Below are positions 1 through 7,167 of a stretch of DNA of 14,781 nucleotides, in pieces (position 1 is the stretch's first letter; each line of letters starts with the position of its first letter). The stretch lies in the NCBI GenBank assembly GCA_026713405.1, contig JAPOON010000610.1:1-14781 (forward strand). The letters run 5' to 3'. The translations under genes and the position numbers were made by a program. The notes under the pieces were generated by a model, which saw only the letters and a program-made list of their open reading frames with translations, had not been told where the DNA came from and ran no database searches. The stretch comes from Gammaproteobacteria bacterium. Its GTDB lineage: Bacteria > Pseudomonadota > Gammaproteobacteria > Pseudomonadales > Azotimanducaceae_A.

Positions 1-79
1 ACCCCCGATCAGCGTTCCCCACCAGCTCATATTCAATTTCCCGGATAAGGTCCGCCGCAAAGGTTAGACGATGCTTCAT
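1..79 (-). CDS. Possible 5' fragment of an unrecognised leftward ORF (cut by window edge)
   Basis: On the minus strand an ATG at 79-77 opens a frame that stays open to the window edge and begins MKHRLTFAADLIREIEYELV. It reads like an amphipathic helix rich in acidic and basic residues, but I do not recognise a family from about 26 residues. There is no clear ribosome binding site. The start codon lies inside a 16-bp direct repeat (75-90 and 97-112) that also forms a dyad. A rival reading is the plus strand in frame 2, which encodes a short C-terminal tail ending at a TAG at 65-67. Third-position GC is about equal in the two readings, so the choice is uncertain. At most one of them is likely to be real. 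Confidence 0.3.
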   Translation of the reverse strand, partial: MKHRLTFAADLIREIEYELVGNADRG

Positions 80-112
80 TTCGAGGCGAATGAAGTTTCA
101 TTTCGAGGCGAA
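74..112. repeat. 16-bp direct repeat containing a dyad, operator-like or IS-end-like
   Basis: TTCATTTCGAGGCGAA occurs exactly at 75-90 and 97-112, a period of 22 bp. The first copy with its flanks also forms an inverted repeat: CTTCATT (74-80), an 8-nt spacer, then AATGAAG (89-95). It overlaps the start codon of the possible leftward ORF at 79. The layout fits an autoregulatory operator. It also fits the short repeats found near the ends of some insertion sequences such as the IS21 family. The sequence alone does not decide between these. Confidence 0.55.
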
Positions 113-298
113 CAATGACGGGTACGCACATTCAGCCGGTAGCCTCCAATTGCTGACCGGTAGCGCAACGACCGGTATCCTTGAGCCAATCGCGTCAACC
201 TGTACCGCGACCCACTTGCCACACAACGACCCGGAGCGCCGTATGCGAACTCGCTGCCCGCTACTCGCGGTTGTTGCATAGACTCAAAACAACGGATT
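113..298. other. Non-coding stretch upstream of the aldolase-family gene
   Basis: I see no supportable gene here. The short frames that cross it on both strands have no ribosome binding site and no recognisable domain. It presumably carries the promoter for the gene starting at 312, but no clear -35/-10 pair can be named. Confidence 0.5.
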
Positions 299-303
299 GG
301 AGA
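299..303 (+). promoter_or_regulatory. Ribosome binding site setting the aldolase-family start
   Basis: GGAGA lies 8 nt before the ATG at 312. It favours that ATG over the in-frame TTG at 297, which has no Shine-Dalgarno sequence of its own. Confidence 0.65.
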
Positions 304-311
304 ATCGTTTC

Positions 312-1001
312 ATGGAAGCCAGGAAGGTGTTGCGAGAGGAACTCGCCCGGGGATACCGGGTGTTCGGCGCGCTGGGCTGGGGCGACCTGGGTGACGGGCA
401 CATCAGCGCCCGCGACCCTGAACGTCCGGATTGCTTGTGGATGCTCCGCTACGGCGCCACCTTCCCCGAGGCAACCGCCGGCGACACGGTGCTGATCGAC
501 CCCGACGGAAAAGTCGCGCAGGGCGCGGGACGCATAAACTGGCCCGGCTTTCGAATCCACCAGCCGATCCTTGCCGCCCGCCCGGATATCGCAAGCGCTG
601 CCCACACCCACACTCCCTGGGGAACGCCGTTCTCCGCAGAAGCCCGCGTCCTGGAACCGATCACACAGGAGGCCTGCGTCTTTTTCGAGGACTGCGCGGT
701 CTTCGACGACGAGGAAGTGCAGGTACAGAGCCTGGAAGCCGGGTCGAGAATCGCCCAGAGCCTGGGCCGCAACGCGTCCATCGTCCTGCGCAACCACGGG
801 CTGCTCGCCACGGGAGCGTCGGTGGCCACCGCGGTTGCCCGCTTCGTCATCATGGAGCGTGCCGCGGAAGCGCATCTGAAGACTACCGGCGGCAAGCCCA
901 TCTCCGCGGATGCGGCCCGCTTCGCCAGGGCCGACCTGACCGGCGAGGACTATCTGCGCACCACGTTTGAGTTCCTGGCGCGGCATCACGGGGTCTATTG
1001 A
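312..1001 (+). CDS. Class II aldolase/adducin family protein
   Basis: This is a 229-residue protein of the class II aldolase/adducin fold (FucA, AraD, MtnB and relatives), about the usual length for a single-domain member. These cytosolic enzymes use a divalent metal to cleave, epimerise or dehydrate sugar phosphates and related hydroxy-carbonyl compounds. The visible metal-binding residues are the HTH pair (His98 and His100) and His162 in a NHGLLATG motif. The GDGHIS segment near residue 30 corresponds to the usual N-terminal substrate loop. I do not see the FucA-type catalytic glutamate in its usual setting, so the reaction cannot be named. The ATG at 312 was chosen because GGAGA lies 8 nt upstream. 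The MBL-fold hydrolase follows on the same strand after 193 bp, so the two may belong to one catabolic cassette, but that spacing does not prove an operon. Confidence 0.88.
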   Translation: MEARKVLREELARGYRVFGALGWGDLGDGHISARDPERPDCLWMLRYGATFPEATAGDTVLIDPDGKVAQGAGRINWPGFRIHQPILAARPDIASAAHTHTPWGTPFSAEARVLEPITQEACVFFEDCAVFDDEEVQVQSLEAGSRIAQSLGRNASIVLRNHGLLATGASVATAVARFVIMERAAEAHLKTTGGKPISADAARFARADLTGEDYLRTTFEFLARHHGVY

Positions 1002-1026
1002 CGCGCGGCGGCGTCGACCCGGCTAC

Positions 1027-1068
1027 TCCGACGAGCACCATTTCCGACGAGTTCCGACGAGCACCATT
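1027..1068. repeat. Short direct repeats upstream of the MBL hydrolase
   Basis: TCCGACGAGCACCATT occurs exactly at 1027-1042 and 1053-1068, a period of 26 bp. A third, shorter copy of its first nine bases (TCCGACGAG) lies between them at 1043-1051. The cluster sits in the 193-bp gap between two rightward genes. It could be a regulator-binding array or a local duplication. Confidence 0.6.
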
Positions 1069-1180
1069 CCGGGCAAGCGCTGTCCGCAGCGTAACGGGCT
1101 ATCCCTGCCCGGACGCCTGTGCGATTCTTGCCCTGCGAAACCGGCTTTTTCGCCAGAAGTCCGGTGCGAAGCAACCATCC

Positions 1181-1185
1181 AGGAG
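1181..1185 (+). promoter_or_regulatory. Ribosome binding site for the GTG start of the MBL hydrolase
   Basis: AGGAG ends 9 nt before a GTG at 1195. This strong site marks the true start. The longer open frame reaching back to 967 overlaps the previous gene and encodes no recognisable sequence. Confidence 0.8.
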
Positions 1186-1194
1186 ACTCTTGCA

Positions 1195-2076
1195 GTGACC
1201 CAGATCAGCGGCCTGACCAATCAATGGCAGATCGGCGACGTCCGGATTTCCCGGATCGTGGAGATGGAGATAACCGGGGGCTCGAGGTTCATCCTCCCGG
1301 ACGCGACCCGGGAGGCATGCCTGGCCTATCCCTGGATGCAGCCGAATTTCATGGACGACCAGGGCAATCTCATCATGAGCATCCACGCGCTCGTCGTCGA
1401 TACGGGGAAACGGCGTATCCTGGTGGACACCTGCATCGGCAACGACAAGCAGCGCGCCATTCCCAACTGGAACATGCTGCAGACCGCCTTTCTCGACGAC
1501 CTGTCGGCGGCCGGCTACCCGCGGGAGTCCATCGACACCGTGATGTGCACCCACCTGCACGTGGACCACGTGGGCTGGAACACCATGCTGGTGGACGGCG
1601 CCTGGGTTCCCACCTTCACGAACTCCCGCTACCTGATCAGTGCCGAGGAGTGGTCCTACTGGGATGCCGCTGAAGACGACGACACCTACGGTCCGATCAT
1701 GGCGGACTCGGTACGTCCCGTCGTGGAAGCCGGCCTGGTGGATTTCGTCGACATGGACCATCGCGTCTGCGACGAAGTCTGGCTGGAGCCCACGCCCGGG
1801 CACACCCCTGGGCACGTCAGCGTTCACATCGCCTCCAACGGCGACCATGCCCTGATCACCGGCGACTGCATCCATCATCCCTGCCAGATGACCCGAACCG
1901 ACTGGTGCAGTTCGGCGGATTTCGACCAGCAGCAGGGGCGCGAGACCCGGGAAGCGCTGCTGGCCAGGTACGTCGATGACGACATCCTGGTGATCGGCAC
2001 CCACTTCGCCACGCCCACCGCGGGGCATATCCGCCACCGTCCGGAAGGCGGCTACTGGTTCGAAACGGCCGTCTGA
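1195..2076 (+). CDS. MBL-fold metallo-hydrolase
   Basis: This 293-residue metallo-beta-lactamase-fold hydrolase has a complete set of dinuclear metal ligands: HLHVDH (His120, His122, Asp124, His125), His207 in GHTPGH, Asp224 in the TGD motif, and His270 in IGTHF. The layout is that of the hydrolase branch that includes N-acyl-homoserine lactonases and methyl parathion hydrolase-type enzymes, which open lactones or esters. There is no signal peptide, so it should act in the cytoplasm. The specific substrate cannot be read from the sequence. The start is a GTG with AGGAG 9 nt upstream. The gene follows the aldolase-family gene on the same strand and converges with the cytochrome gene, leaving only 18 bp between the stops and no obvious terminator hairpin. 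Confidence 0.9.
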   Translation: MTQISGLTNQWQIGDVRISRIVEMEITGGSRFILPDATREACLAYPWMQPNFMDDQGNLIMSIHALVVDTGKRRILVDTCIGNDKQRAIPNWNMLQTAFLDDLSAAGYPRESIDTVMCTHLHVDHVGWNTMLVDGAWVPTFTNSRYLISAEEWSYWDAAEDDDTYGPIMADSVRPVVEAGLVDFVDMDHRVCDEVWLEPTPGHTPGHVSVHIASNGDHALITGDCIHHPCQMTRTDWCSSADFDQQQGRETREALLARYVDDDILVIGTHFATPTAGHIRHRPEGGYWFETAV

Positions 2077-2094
2077 CCCAGACCGCTCCCCGCC

Positions 2095-2490
2095 TTACGG
2101 ATCCGCGGGCCGCGGCATCAGGTCCGCCGGGATGGGGGCCCGCCGGTATTCACGCGGCGGTGGATAGTTTTCCGCCAGATAGTCGAGAATCGCGGATTCC
2201 ACATCTGCCCCCAGAATCCAGAAATTCTGCGTCTCCTGCATCCAGCGAATGATATCGAGCCAGGTTTCCCGGTCGCCCCGCTGATTGGTGATCATGCCGT
2301 AGGAGTGGCAGCCGCCGCACTGTGCGCGCACCAGTTCCCAGCCGGGGCTCTCGATGAGACGCGTGGACGCGTCGACATCGACGGACGCAGCCGCGACGGG
2401 AGCCTTGGCCAGTGCACAGACGCCGGCAACGCCAACGACCAGGCCGCACAGGCAACGCCTCGCTCCCCGTACGAACCCGGGGCCCCTCAT
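2095..2490 (-). CDS. Monohaem cytochrome c, partner subunit of the sulfite dehydrogenase
   Basis: This 131-residue exported cytochrome c has a basic, then hydrophobic signal peptide at residues 7-35. It has one haem-attachment motif, CGGCH (Cys58, Cys61, His62). Met84 in the segment RWMQETQNF is the likely distal haem ligand. The mature part is about 95 residues, close to small SorB-type subunits and much smaller than the dihaem SoxD. The ATG at 2490-2488 overlaps the TGA of the upstream molybdoenzyme gene as ATGA. This argues for translational coupling and for a stoichiometric complex. An upstream in-frame start at 2517 would extend the overlap without a better ribosome site. In the SorAB family the cytochrome takes electrons from the molybdenum subunit in the periplasm. 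That role here is inferred from context and size. Confidence 0.85.
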   Translation of the reverse strand: MRGPGFVRGARRCLCGLVVGVAGVCALAKAPVAAASVDVDASTRLIESPGWELVRAQCGGCHSYGMITNQRGDRETWLDIIRWMQETQNFWILGADVESAILDYLAENYPPPREYRRAPIPADLMPRPADP

Positions 2491-3803
2491 GCCACGCTGA
2501 CAGCGATGCGATGGCACGCGTTGTTCAGGTAGCCGCGCGGATTCCAGTTCGGCAGTACCACGGGTTGCGCAACTCCCCGCTCATCCACCGCGCGCGCCCA
2601 GACTTCGTGGTAGCCCGATTGCGGAAAGTCGATCGCCGCCGACCAGTGCTGCCAGGCAAGACGATTTGCGGGTTTTCTCAGGTCGGCCCGCTGCCAGGTG
2701 GCGCCGAAGTCGATGGATGTGTACATCTCCGCCACCCCCAGGTCGCCGGCCCATGCGTGGCCTCGCACCTCGGCGGTCTGGCCGAACGGACGGCTGTCTC
2801 CAGACTTGGGATGCGTAATGAGCGATTTCACGGGCATCGACTCGATGATGCACATGTCCTCGTCGGCAACCCCGGTCCCGGGGGCCACTGGTGCGCAGGG
2901 CACCCGGTAGGATTGACCGCCCATCTTCGCCCCGTCGTGCACGCGGTCGCGAACGAGAATGCGCGTCAGCCACTTGCCGCTGACCGACCCGGGCCAGCCC
3001 CCGCACACCATGCGCACCGGATACCCGTGCAGCGGCGGTAACGGCTCGCCGTTCATGCCCCAGGCGATCAGCGACTCGTCTTCCAATGCCTTGTGCACCG
3101 GCACACCGCGTGAGATCGGCTGTTTTGAAATGTCTCCCGAGAGGTGCCGGTCGGCGGCCTCGTAAGCCACGTACACCGCGTCGTCGGCGATGCCGCAGTG
3201 CTCAAGCACATCCTTGAGGCGCACTCCCGTGAATACCGGGCAACCCACGGCGCCGGTCGACCACTGGTTGCCCCGCGCCGGCGGATGAAACTCCACCCGG
3301 CCGTTGCCGCCGCATTCGAGTTGCAGTTGCAGGCTGTGTTGGTCGAAGCCTTCCTGGAGTTCCCTGAGCGTGAATCGCCGTGAGCGGATACAGGACTCTC
3401 CCGCGACCTCGACCGCCCAATCGAGTGGGTCGATGTCATCGGTCAAGGGCGGCGTGCCGTTGTTGCGAACAAACAGCCGTCCTGCCGGCGTCACTTCATC
3501 GTCGAGCAGGTGCGCCGGTGTCTCGGCATTGAGCGGCCGGTCGTTCAGAACCCGCAGGCCGTCCTTTCCGGGTATGGAGAATTGATCTTCAGTCTGCGCC
3601 AGCGCAGCCGGAATCAGGCCGCCGGGCATCCACTGCGCGAACGGAATCGCAGCACCGACCGCCGCCGACATCGCCGCCAGGCCCGATCCGCGCAGGAATC
3701 CCCGCCGGGTGGCCGGGTTTGCCACCCGGCCCCATACCAGGCGATCGGCCCTGACCGGGTCTTCGCCATAGAGTTCGTGAATACCCCGATTCTTTTCAGC
3801 CAC
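2487..3803 (-). CDS. SoxC/SorA-like sulfite dehydrogenase, molybdopterin subunit (Tat-exported)
   Basis: This 438-residue protein belongs to the sulfite oxidase family. It begins with a long N-region and a twin-arginine signal (RRGFLRG at 33-39, then a hydrophobic stretch to about residue 70), so it is folded with its cofactor and exported to the periplasm. The oxidoreductase domain spans roughly 85-310 and carries the expected molybdenum-ligating cysteine, Cys164, in LECGGNGR. The C-terminal dimerisation domain spans about 315-435. Length matches SoxC. Family members oxidise sulfite, or sulfane sulfur within the Sox complex. No soxXYZAB genes are visible here, and the partner is a small monohaem cytochrome, which favours a SorAB-like enzyme. 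The start is a GTG with GGAAG close upstream. It lies 38 bp after the MFS gene and is coupled to the cytochrome by ATGA. The true substrate could be another oxyanion or sulfoxide. Confidence 0.88.
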   Translation of the reverse strand: MAEKNRGIHELYGEDPVRADRLVWGRVANPATRRGFLRGSGLAAMSAAVGAAIPFAQWMPGGLIPAALAQTEDQFSIPGKDGLRVLNDRPLNAETPAHLLDDEVTPAGRLFVRNNGTPPLTDDIDPLDWAVEVAGESCIRSRRFTLRELQEGFDQHSLQLQLECGGNGRVEFHPPARGNQWSTGAVGCPVFTGVRLKDVLEHCGIADDAVYVAYEAADRHLSGDISKQPISRGVPVHKALEDESLIAWGMNGEPLPPLHGYPVRMVCGGWPGSVSGKWLTRILVRDRVHDGAKMGGQSYRVPCAPVAPGTGVADEDMCIIESMPVKSLITHPKSGDSRPFGQTAEVRGHAWAGDLGVAEMYTSIDFGATWQRADLRKPANRLAWQHWSAAIDFPQSGYHEVWARAVDERGVAQPVVLPNWNPRGYLNNACHRIAVSVA

Positions 3804-3841
3804 GCCGCTTCCGTACCCGAGCCAGGAGAAAGGCTAATCCA

Positions 3842-5056
3842 TCAGCCGGCCCCGGCGCCACCCGCGAGCGCCGGCACCCTGCCCACCACCACTTCGTTGC
3901 CCGGGCCCGGCCGCGCGGGCACGTTGCGCGACAACAGCAGCGAGCAGGCAGCTATGCCGGCCCCGATCAGGAAAACGAGCGAATGGGAAACCACCCAGAC
4001 CAGCCCGAGCGCCGCCGGCAGCACCACCGCCGCGATATGGTTGATGGTGAACGAAACGCCCGCGCTGCTGGCCAGGTCGCCGGGGTCGGCGATCTTGTGG
4101 AAATAGGTGGTCATGGCAATGTACAGGGCGAAGAACATGTGGTCGATGATGTAGAGGCCCGCCGCGACATAAGGGTCAGTGACAAACGCGTAGGCGGTGA
4201 AGACGATGACCAGCCCCGCGTATTCGATGGTGAGCGCCGCCCGCTCGCCGATCCTGTGGATCAGGGCCCCGATCCGCTCCGCGAAGAGCCAGTTGAAGGC
4301 GTAGTTGATCAGGAAGAGCATCGTCACCTGGGCAGCGCTGTAACCGAACTTCTCCACCATCAGGAAGGCGGCAAAGACGATGAAGATCTGCCGCCGCGCC
4401 CCGGACAGGAAGGTCAGCGCGTAGTAGAGCCAATAGCGCTTGCGCAGCACGATGCGCTTGCGCTGGGGGACGGCCACGCCGAAATTCGGAAAGGCGATCC
4501 ACATTCCGATTGCAAGCCCGAAACAGGCGCCGCCCGCAACCAGGAAATTCCACCGGTAATCCAGGCCCAGGACCTCGAGCGCCGTCCACAGCGCCCCATA
4601 GGTCACGAGCGATGTCACCGCGCCGATCGAGATGAGCTTGCCCAGCACCCTGGGCGCCTCGTCCCTGGTCAGCCACTGCAGCGCCAGCGATTGCTTGACC
4701 GCCTCGAAATAGTGGAACCCCACGGACATCACCACAGTCGTGAAATACAGGCCGTAGACCGTCGGAAAGAACCCGGTGAGCGACACACCAAGCCCGAGCA
4801 GCGCAAGCGACAGCACGCCGAAGGTCTGCTCCCGGATGATCAGCAGCACGAATACGGTGGTGAACGCCATGAATCCCGGCACCTCCCGCAGGCTCTGCAG
4901 GATGCCGATCTCGATGCCGGTGAAGGCCGCCCGCTCGACGGCGAAGTTGTTGAGCAGGGCGGACCAGGCGTTGAAAGCCAACGGCACGGCGATGCTCATC
5001 AGCACCAGCAGCATGGTCGGGGTGCGCCAGTTTTCTCGGGACACGGGATGTTCCAT
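3842..5056 (-). CDS. Major facilitator superfamily (MFS) transporter
   Basis: This 404-residue integral membrane protein has about 11-12 hydrophobic helices, the first at residues 15-37. A basic cytoplasmic loop (VPQRKRIVLRKRYW) lies near the middle, as in two-bundle MFS carriers. The last 25 residues are a Pro/Gly/Ala-rich tail. I do not recognise a substrate-defining signature. The ATG at 5056 was chosen because hydrophobic sequence begins soon after it. The open frame extending back to 5239 adds a low-complexity Ala/Pro-rich stretch unlike a transporter N-terminus. A TACAAT sequence on the minus strand (5078-5073) could be a -10 element giving a very short leader, but no good -35 accompanies it. 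It is the first gene of the operon with the sulfite dehydrogenase (38-bp gap), which suggests transport of a sulfur compound or of a precursor whose breakdown releases sulfite. Confidence 0.85.
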   Translation of the reverse strand: MEHPVSRENWRTPTMLLVLMSIAVPLAFNAWSALLNNFAVERAAFTGIEIGILQSLREVPGFMAFTTVFVLLIIREQTFGVLSLALLGLGVSLTGFFPTVYGLYFTTVVMSVGFHYFEAVKQSLALQWLTRDEAPRVLGKLISIGAVTSLVTYGALWTALEVLGLDYRWNFLVAGGACFGLAIGMWIAFPNFGVAVPQRKRIVLRKRYWLYYALTFLSGARRQIFIVFAAFLMVEKFGYSAAQVTMLFLINYAFNWLFAERIGALIHRIGERAALTIEYAGLVIVFTAYAFVTDPYVAAGLYIIDHMFFALYIAMTTYFHKIADPGDLASSAGVSFTINHIAAVVLPAALGLVWVVSHSLVFLIGAGIAACSLLLSRNVPARPGPGNEVVVGRVPALAGGAGAG

Positions 5057-5262
5057 GGGCCGCAAGCCGGGTATTGTAGCGTGCGACGCTCCACCGCATG
5101 CCGCCCACGGCTGCGGGACCCCACGGCTCCGTGGACGAGGTGCCTGCAGCGCGTCAGCGGCTACGGCAGCAGCTGTGACCGCTGCGGTGTCCGCGGGCGA
5201 TGTTATTGTCCGCGGCTGCCGCGGTGGCGGAACGAGCAATAGCGATACGGGAGGTATCCGAC
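5057..5262. promoter_or_regulatory. Divergent intergenic region with two small hairpins
   Basis: These 206 bp separate the leftward transporter operon from the rightward DUF1295 gene and must hold at least the rightward promoter. Two perfect short dyads are visible: CCACGG-CT-CCGTGG at 5121-5134 and CCGCGG-CTG-CCGCGG at 5210-5224. They may be regulator sites or leader structure. No confident -35/-10 pair can be assigned. Confidence 0.45.
5249..5254 (+). promoter_or_regulatory. Ribosome binding site for the DUF1295 gene
   Basis: GGGAGG lies 8 nt before the ATG at 5263. It fixes the start there rather than at the upstream in-frame codon at 5200. Confidence 0.85.
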
Positions 5263-6114
5263 ATGCCCGACCTGAACATCATCAATCACCCGCTCACCGG
5301 CACGCCCTTCGGCACCGCCCTGGACCTGTGCCTGGTGCTCGCGGCCCTCGTCTGGCTCATGACGGCGGTCACGCGCGAATGCTCCTGGGTCGACCGGCTC
5401 TGGTCCGTCGCCCCACCGGTCTACTGCCTGCTGGTCGCCGCCGCCGCGGACTTCGACTCGGCGCGGCTGAATATCATGGCGGCCCTGGTCACGCTCTGGG
5501 GGGCGCGCCTCACGTTCAACTTCGCGCGCAAGGGCGGCTACTGGTCCGGCGGCGAAGACTACCGTTGGCCCTACGTGCGCGAGCGGCTGAGCCCCATTCA
5601 GTTCCAGCTTGTCAATATCTTCTTCATCTCGTTCCCGCAGATGTTGCTGATCTGGCTGTTTACCTCGCCCATACACCAGGGCTGGGTAGGGCTGGATGCG
5701 CCGCTGAACTGGCTCGACGCCGTCGCCGCAATCCTGTTTCTCGCATTGCTGATCGGAGAAACCGTCGCCGACGAACAGATGTGGGCCTTCCAGCAGGACA
5801 AGCAACGGAAACTCGACGCGGGCGAGGCGGTCGAGCAACCGTTCCTGAACACCGGGCTCTATACCTTGTCACGGCACCCGAACTACTTCTGCGAGATCGC
5901 CATGTGGTGGGTCTTCTACCTGTTTGGCGTCGCAGCCACGGGTGAATGGCTGCACAGGACCGGGCTCGGTTTCGTGCTGCTCACCGCGCTCTTGATCAGT
6001 TCGACACGTTTCGGCGAATCGATCTCGTTGGGCAAGTACCCGACCTACAGCGAGTACCAGGCTACGACGCCGCGCTTGATTCCGCTGCCCGGGCTCATGC
6101 GCGGCAAAGGTTGA
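5263..6114 (+). CDS. DUF1295 membrane protein, steroid 5-alpha-reductase-like fold
   Basis: This 283-residue integral membrane protein belongs to the DUF1295 family, which is related to the C-terminal domain of steroid 5-alpha reductases and to isoprenylcysteine methyltransferases. Hydrophobic helices are visible at about 17-37, 50-65, 70-86, 112-134, 150-168, 212-226 and 233-247. The family hallmark is at 203-211, SRHPNYFCE. It is followed near the C-terminus by a Y-P-x-Y segment (YPTYSEY, 259-265), typical of NADPH- or SAM-using members. Length is normal. Whether bacterial DUF1295 proteins are reductases is not settled, so no reaction is claimed. The ATG has a strong GGGAGG site. The gene stands alone on its strand, divergent from the MFS-sulfite dehydrogenase operon. 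Confidence 0.88.
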   Translation: MPDLNIINHPLTGTPFGTALDLCLVLAALVWLMTAVTRECSWVDRLWSVAPPVYCLLVAAAADFDSARLNIMAALVTLWGARLTFNFARKGGYWSGGEDYRWPYVRERLSPIQFQLVNIFFISFPQMLLIWLFTSPIHQGWVGLDAPLNWLDAVAAILFLALLIGETVADEQMWAFQQDKQRKLDAGEAVEQPFLNTGLYTLSRHPNYFCEIAMWWVFYLFGVAATGEWLHRTGLGFVLLTALLISSTRFGESISLGKYPTYSEYQATTPRLIPLPGLMRGKG

Positions 6115-6446
6115 CTCGGCGCGCCACCGATTTTCCTGGATTCGTGGGTGCACCGCCGGGCACCGGCGTGAGTTGGAGCGGCGGTTTCGGCAGGGACGGT
6201 GCGGTCGGTTCGCCCTTGGTTGCGGGATATGTGGTCGCAGCGGACACCTGGCGCGCGCTGGGGCGAGTCGGGTTGGGTCGCGAATGGCGGTGATGAGCCT
6301 GTCCTGCAGGGCGCCGCCAGAGAAGATCCGCCCTTCATTCCCTTTCGCGGCGGTACTGAGTACGGCGAGAGCGGCCGACAAGTTGCCTGTGACGCCCGGT
6401 ACGTATACCTTGCCCGGCCCTTGACGCCAGTGACCGAAAACCGGAT
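6115..6446. other. 332-bp intergenic region, no supportable gene
   Basis: Several frames stay open here on both strands because the DNA is GC-rich, but none has a ribosome site, a start in a sensible place or a recognisable domain. A small perfect hairpin, CGCCGG-GCA-CCGGCG, lies at 6154-6168, about 40 bp after the DUF1295 stop. It has no T-run after it, so it is at best a weak terminator. Confidence 0.5.
6383..6409 (+). promoter_or_regulatory. Weak candidate promoter for yceH
   Basis: TTGCCT (6383-6388) and TATACC (6404-6409) each match the sigma-70 consensus at four of six positions, but the 15-bp spacer is short. Transcription from it would give a leader of about 30 nt before the ATG at 6447. 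Confidence 0.25.
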
Positions 6447-7118
6447 ATGGAACTCACCCTGAATGAGACGCGCATTATCGGCTGCCTGATGGAGAAGGCG
6501 GTGACGACGCCCGATCAGTACCCGTTGACGCTGAACGCGCTCGTCAATGCCTGCAATCAGAAATCGAGCCGCGACCCGGTGCTGACACTGGATCGCGGGA
6601 TCGTGCAGCGCACGGCCCGCGAGTTGGAAGCGGCCAAGCAGCTGACCGCGGACGAAAACTTCAGGACCGGGGTCATCAAGTACAGGCAGCGCTTCTGCAA
6701 CACGCCGTTCGGCACCCGGCAGTTCGCCGAGGACGAGTACGCCGTGATCTGCCTGCTGCTGCTGCGCGGACCGCAGACGCCGGGCGAGTTGCGCACGCGT
6801 AGCGGGCGGTTGCACTCGTTCCCCGAGAACGATTCGGTTGCGGAGACGCTGCAGGGCCTGATGGACCCGAACCGCAAGGGCGGCCCGGTGATCGCCCGGT
6901 TGCCGCGCAAGCCGGGCCGGCGGGACCACGAGTATGCGCACCTCTTCTCCGGCGAGATCGAATCGGTGCCGGAGGATGAGTCCGCGGCCGCACCGGCAAG
7001 CCCCCGGCGTGACCGGGTGGCGGAGCTCGAGGCCCGTGTTGCCGTTCTGGAGGCCGGGCTGACGGAATTGCAGCGGCGCCTGTCGACGCCCTCGCCGGGG
7101 GTCGCCGGCGAGCACTGA
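6447..7118 (+). CDS. yceH: YceH family protein (DUF480)
   Basis: This 223-residue protein matches YceH of Escherichia coli (about 215 residues) across its length. Recognisable segments are the N-terminal LTLNETRIIGCLMEKAVTTP, the YPLTLNALVNACNQKSSRDP block near residue 25, and the central TPGELRTRS. The family forms two winged-helix-like domains and is thought to be nucleic-acid associated. Its precise role is unknown. The last 35 residues form a predicted coiled coil (RVAELEARVAVLEAGLTELQ, about 190-209), as in other family members, suggesting self-association. The site before the ATG is weak (CCGGAT only). It stands alone and converges on the ybbP operon, with two tandem perfect hairpins just after its stop. 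Confidence 0.92.
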   Translation: MELTLNETRIIGCLMEKAVTTPDQYPLTLNALVNACNQKSSRDPVLTLDRGIVQRTARELEAAKQLTADENFRTGVIKYRQRFCNTPFGTRQFAEDEYAVICLLLLRGPQTPGELRTRSGRLHSFPENDSVAETLQGLMDPNRKGGPVIARLPRKPGRRDHEYAHLFSGEIESVPEDESAAAPASPRRDRVAELEARVAVLEAGLTELQRRLSTPSPGVAGEH

Positions 7119-7127
7119 AGGCCTAGG

Positions 7128-7167
7128 CGCGTCGCCAGGCGACGCGATCAAGTTGCTCCGCAACTTG
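7128..7167. terminator. Two tandem perfect hairpins between convergent genes
   Basis: The first hairpin pairs CGCGTCGCC (7128-7136) with GGCGACGCG (7138-7146). The second pairs CAAGTTGC (7149-7156) with GCAACTTG (7160-7167) around a TCC loop. They begin 10 bp after the yceH stop and lie about 55 bp from the ybbP stop on the other strand. Neither has a clear T-run, so they may act as a two-way terminator, as 3'-end stabilisers, or as a repeat. GGCGACG recurs at 7167-7173, so the 5' arm of hairpin one could also pair further downstream. Confidence 0.6.

Noticed and set aside
967..1194. N-terminal extension of the MBL hydrolase back to an upstream ATG
   Set aside because: It would overlap the aldolase-family gene and adds a low-complexity arginine-rich segment. 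AGGAG before the GTG at 1195 explains the start.
1099..2037. A 312-codon leftward open frame opposite the MBL hydrolase
   Set aside because: The opposite strand has all the MBL metal ligands and a strong ribosome site. This frame has neither.
3983..5242. A 419-codon rightward open frame opposite the MFS transporter
   Set aside because: The translation is highly charged and without domains, while the minus strand encodes clear membrane helices.
6173..6424. A small protein gene between the DUF1295 gene and yceH
   Set aside because: There is no ribosome binding site, the composition is Arg/Gly/Ala-rich, and frames on both strands are open over the same stretch.
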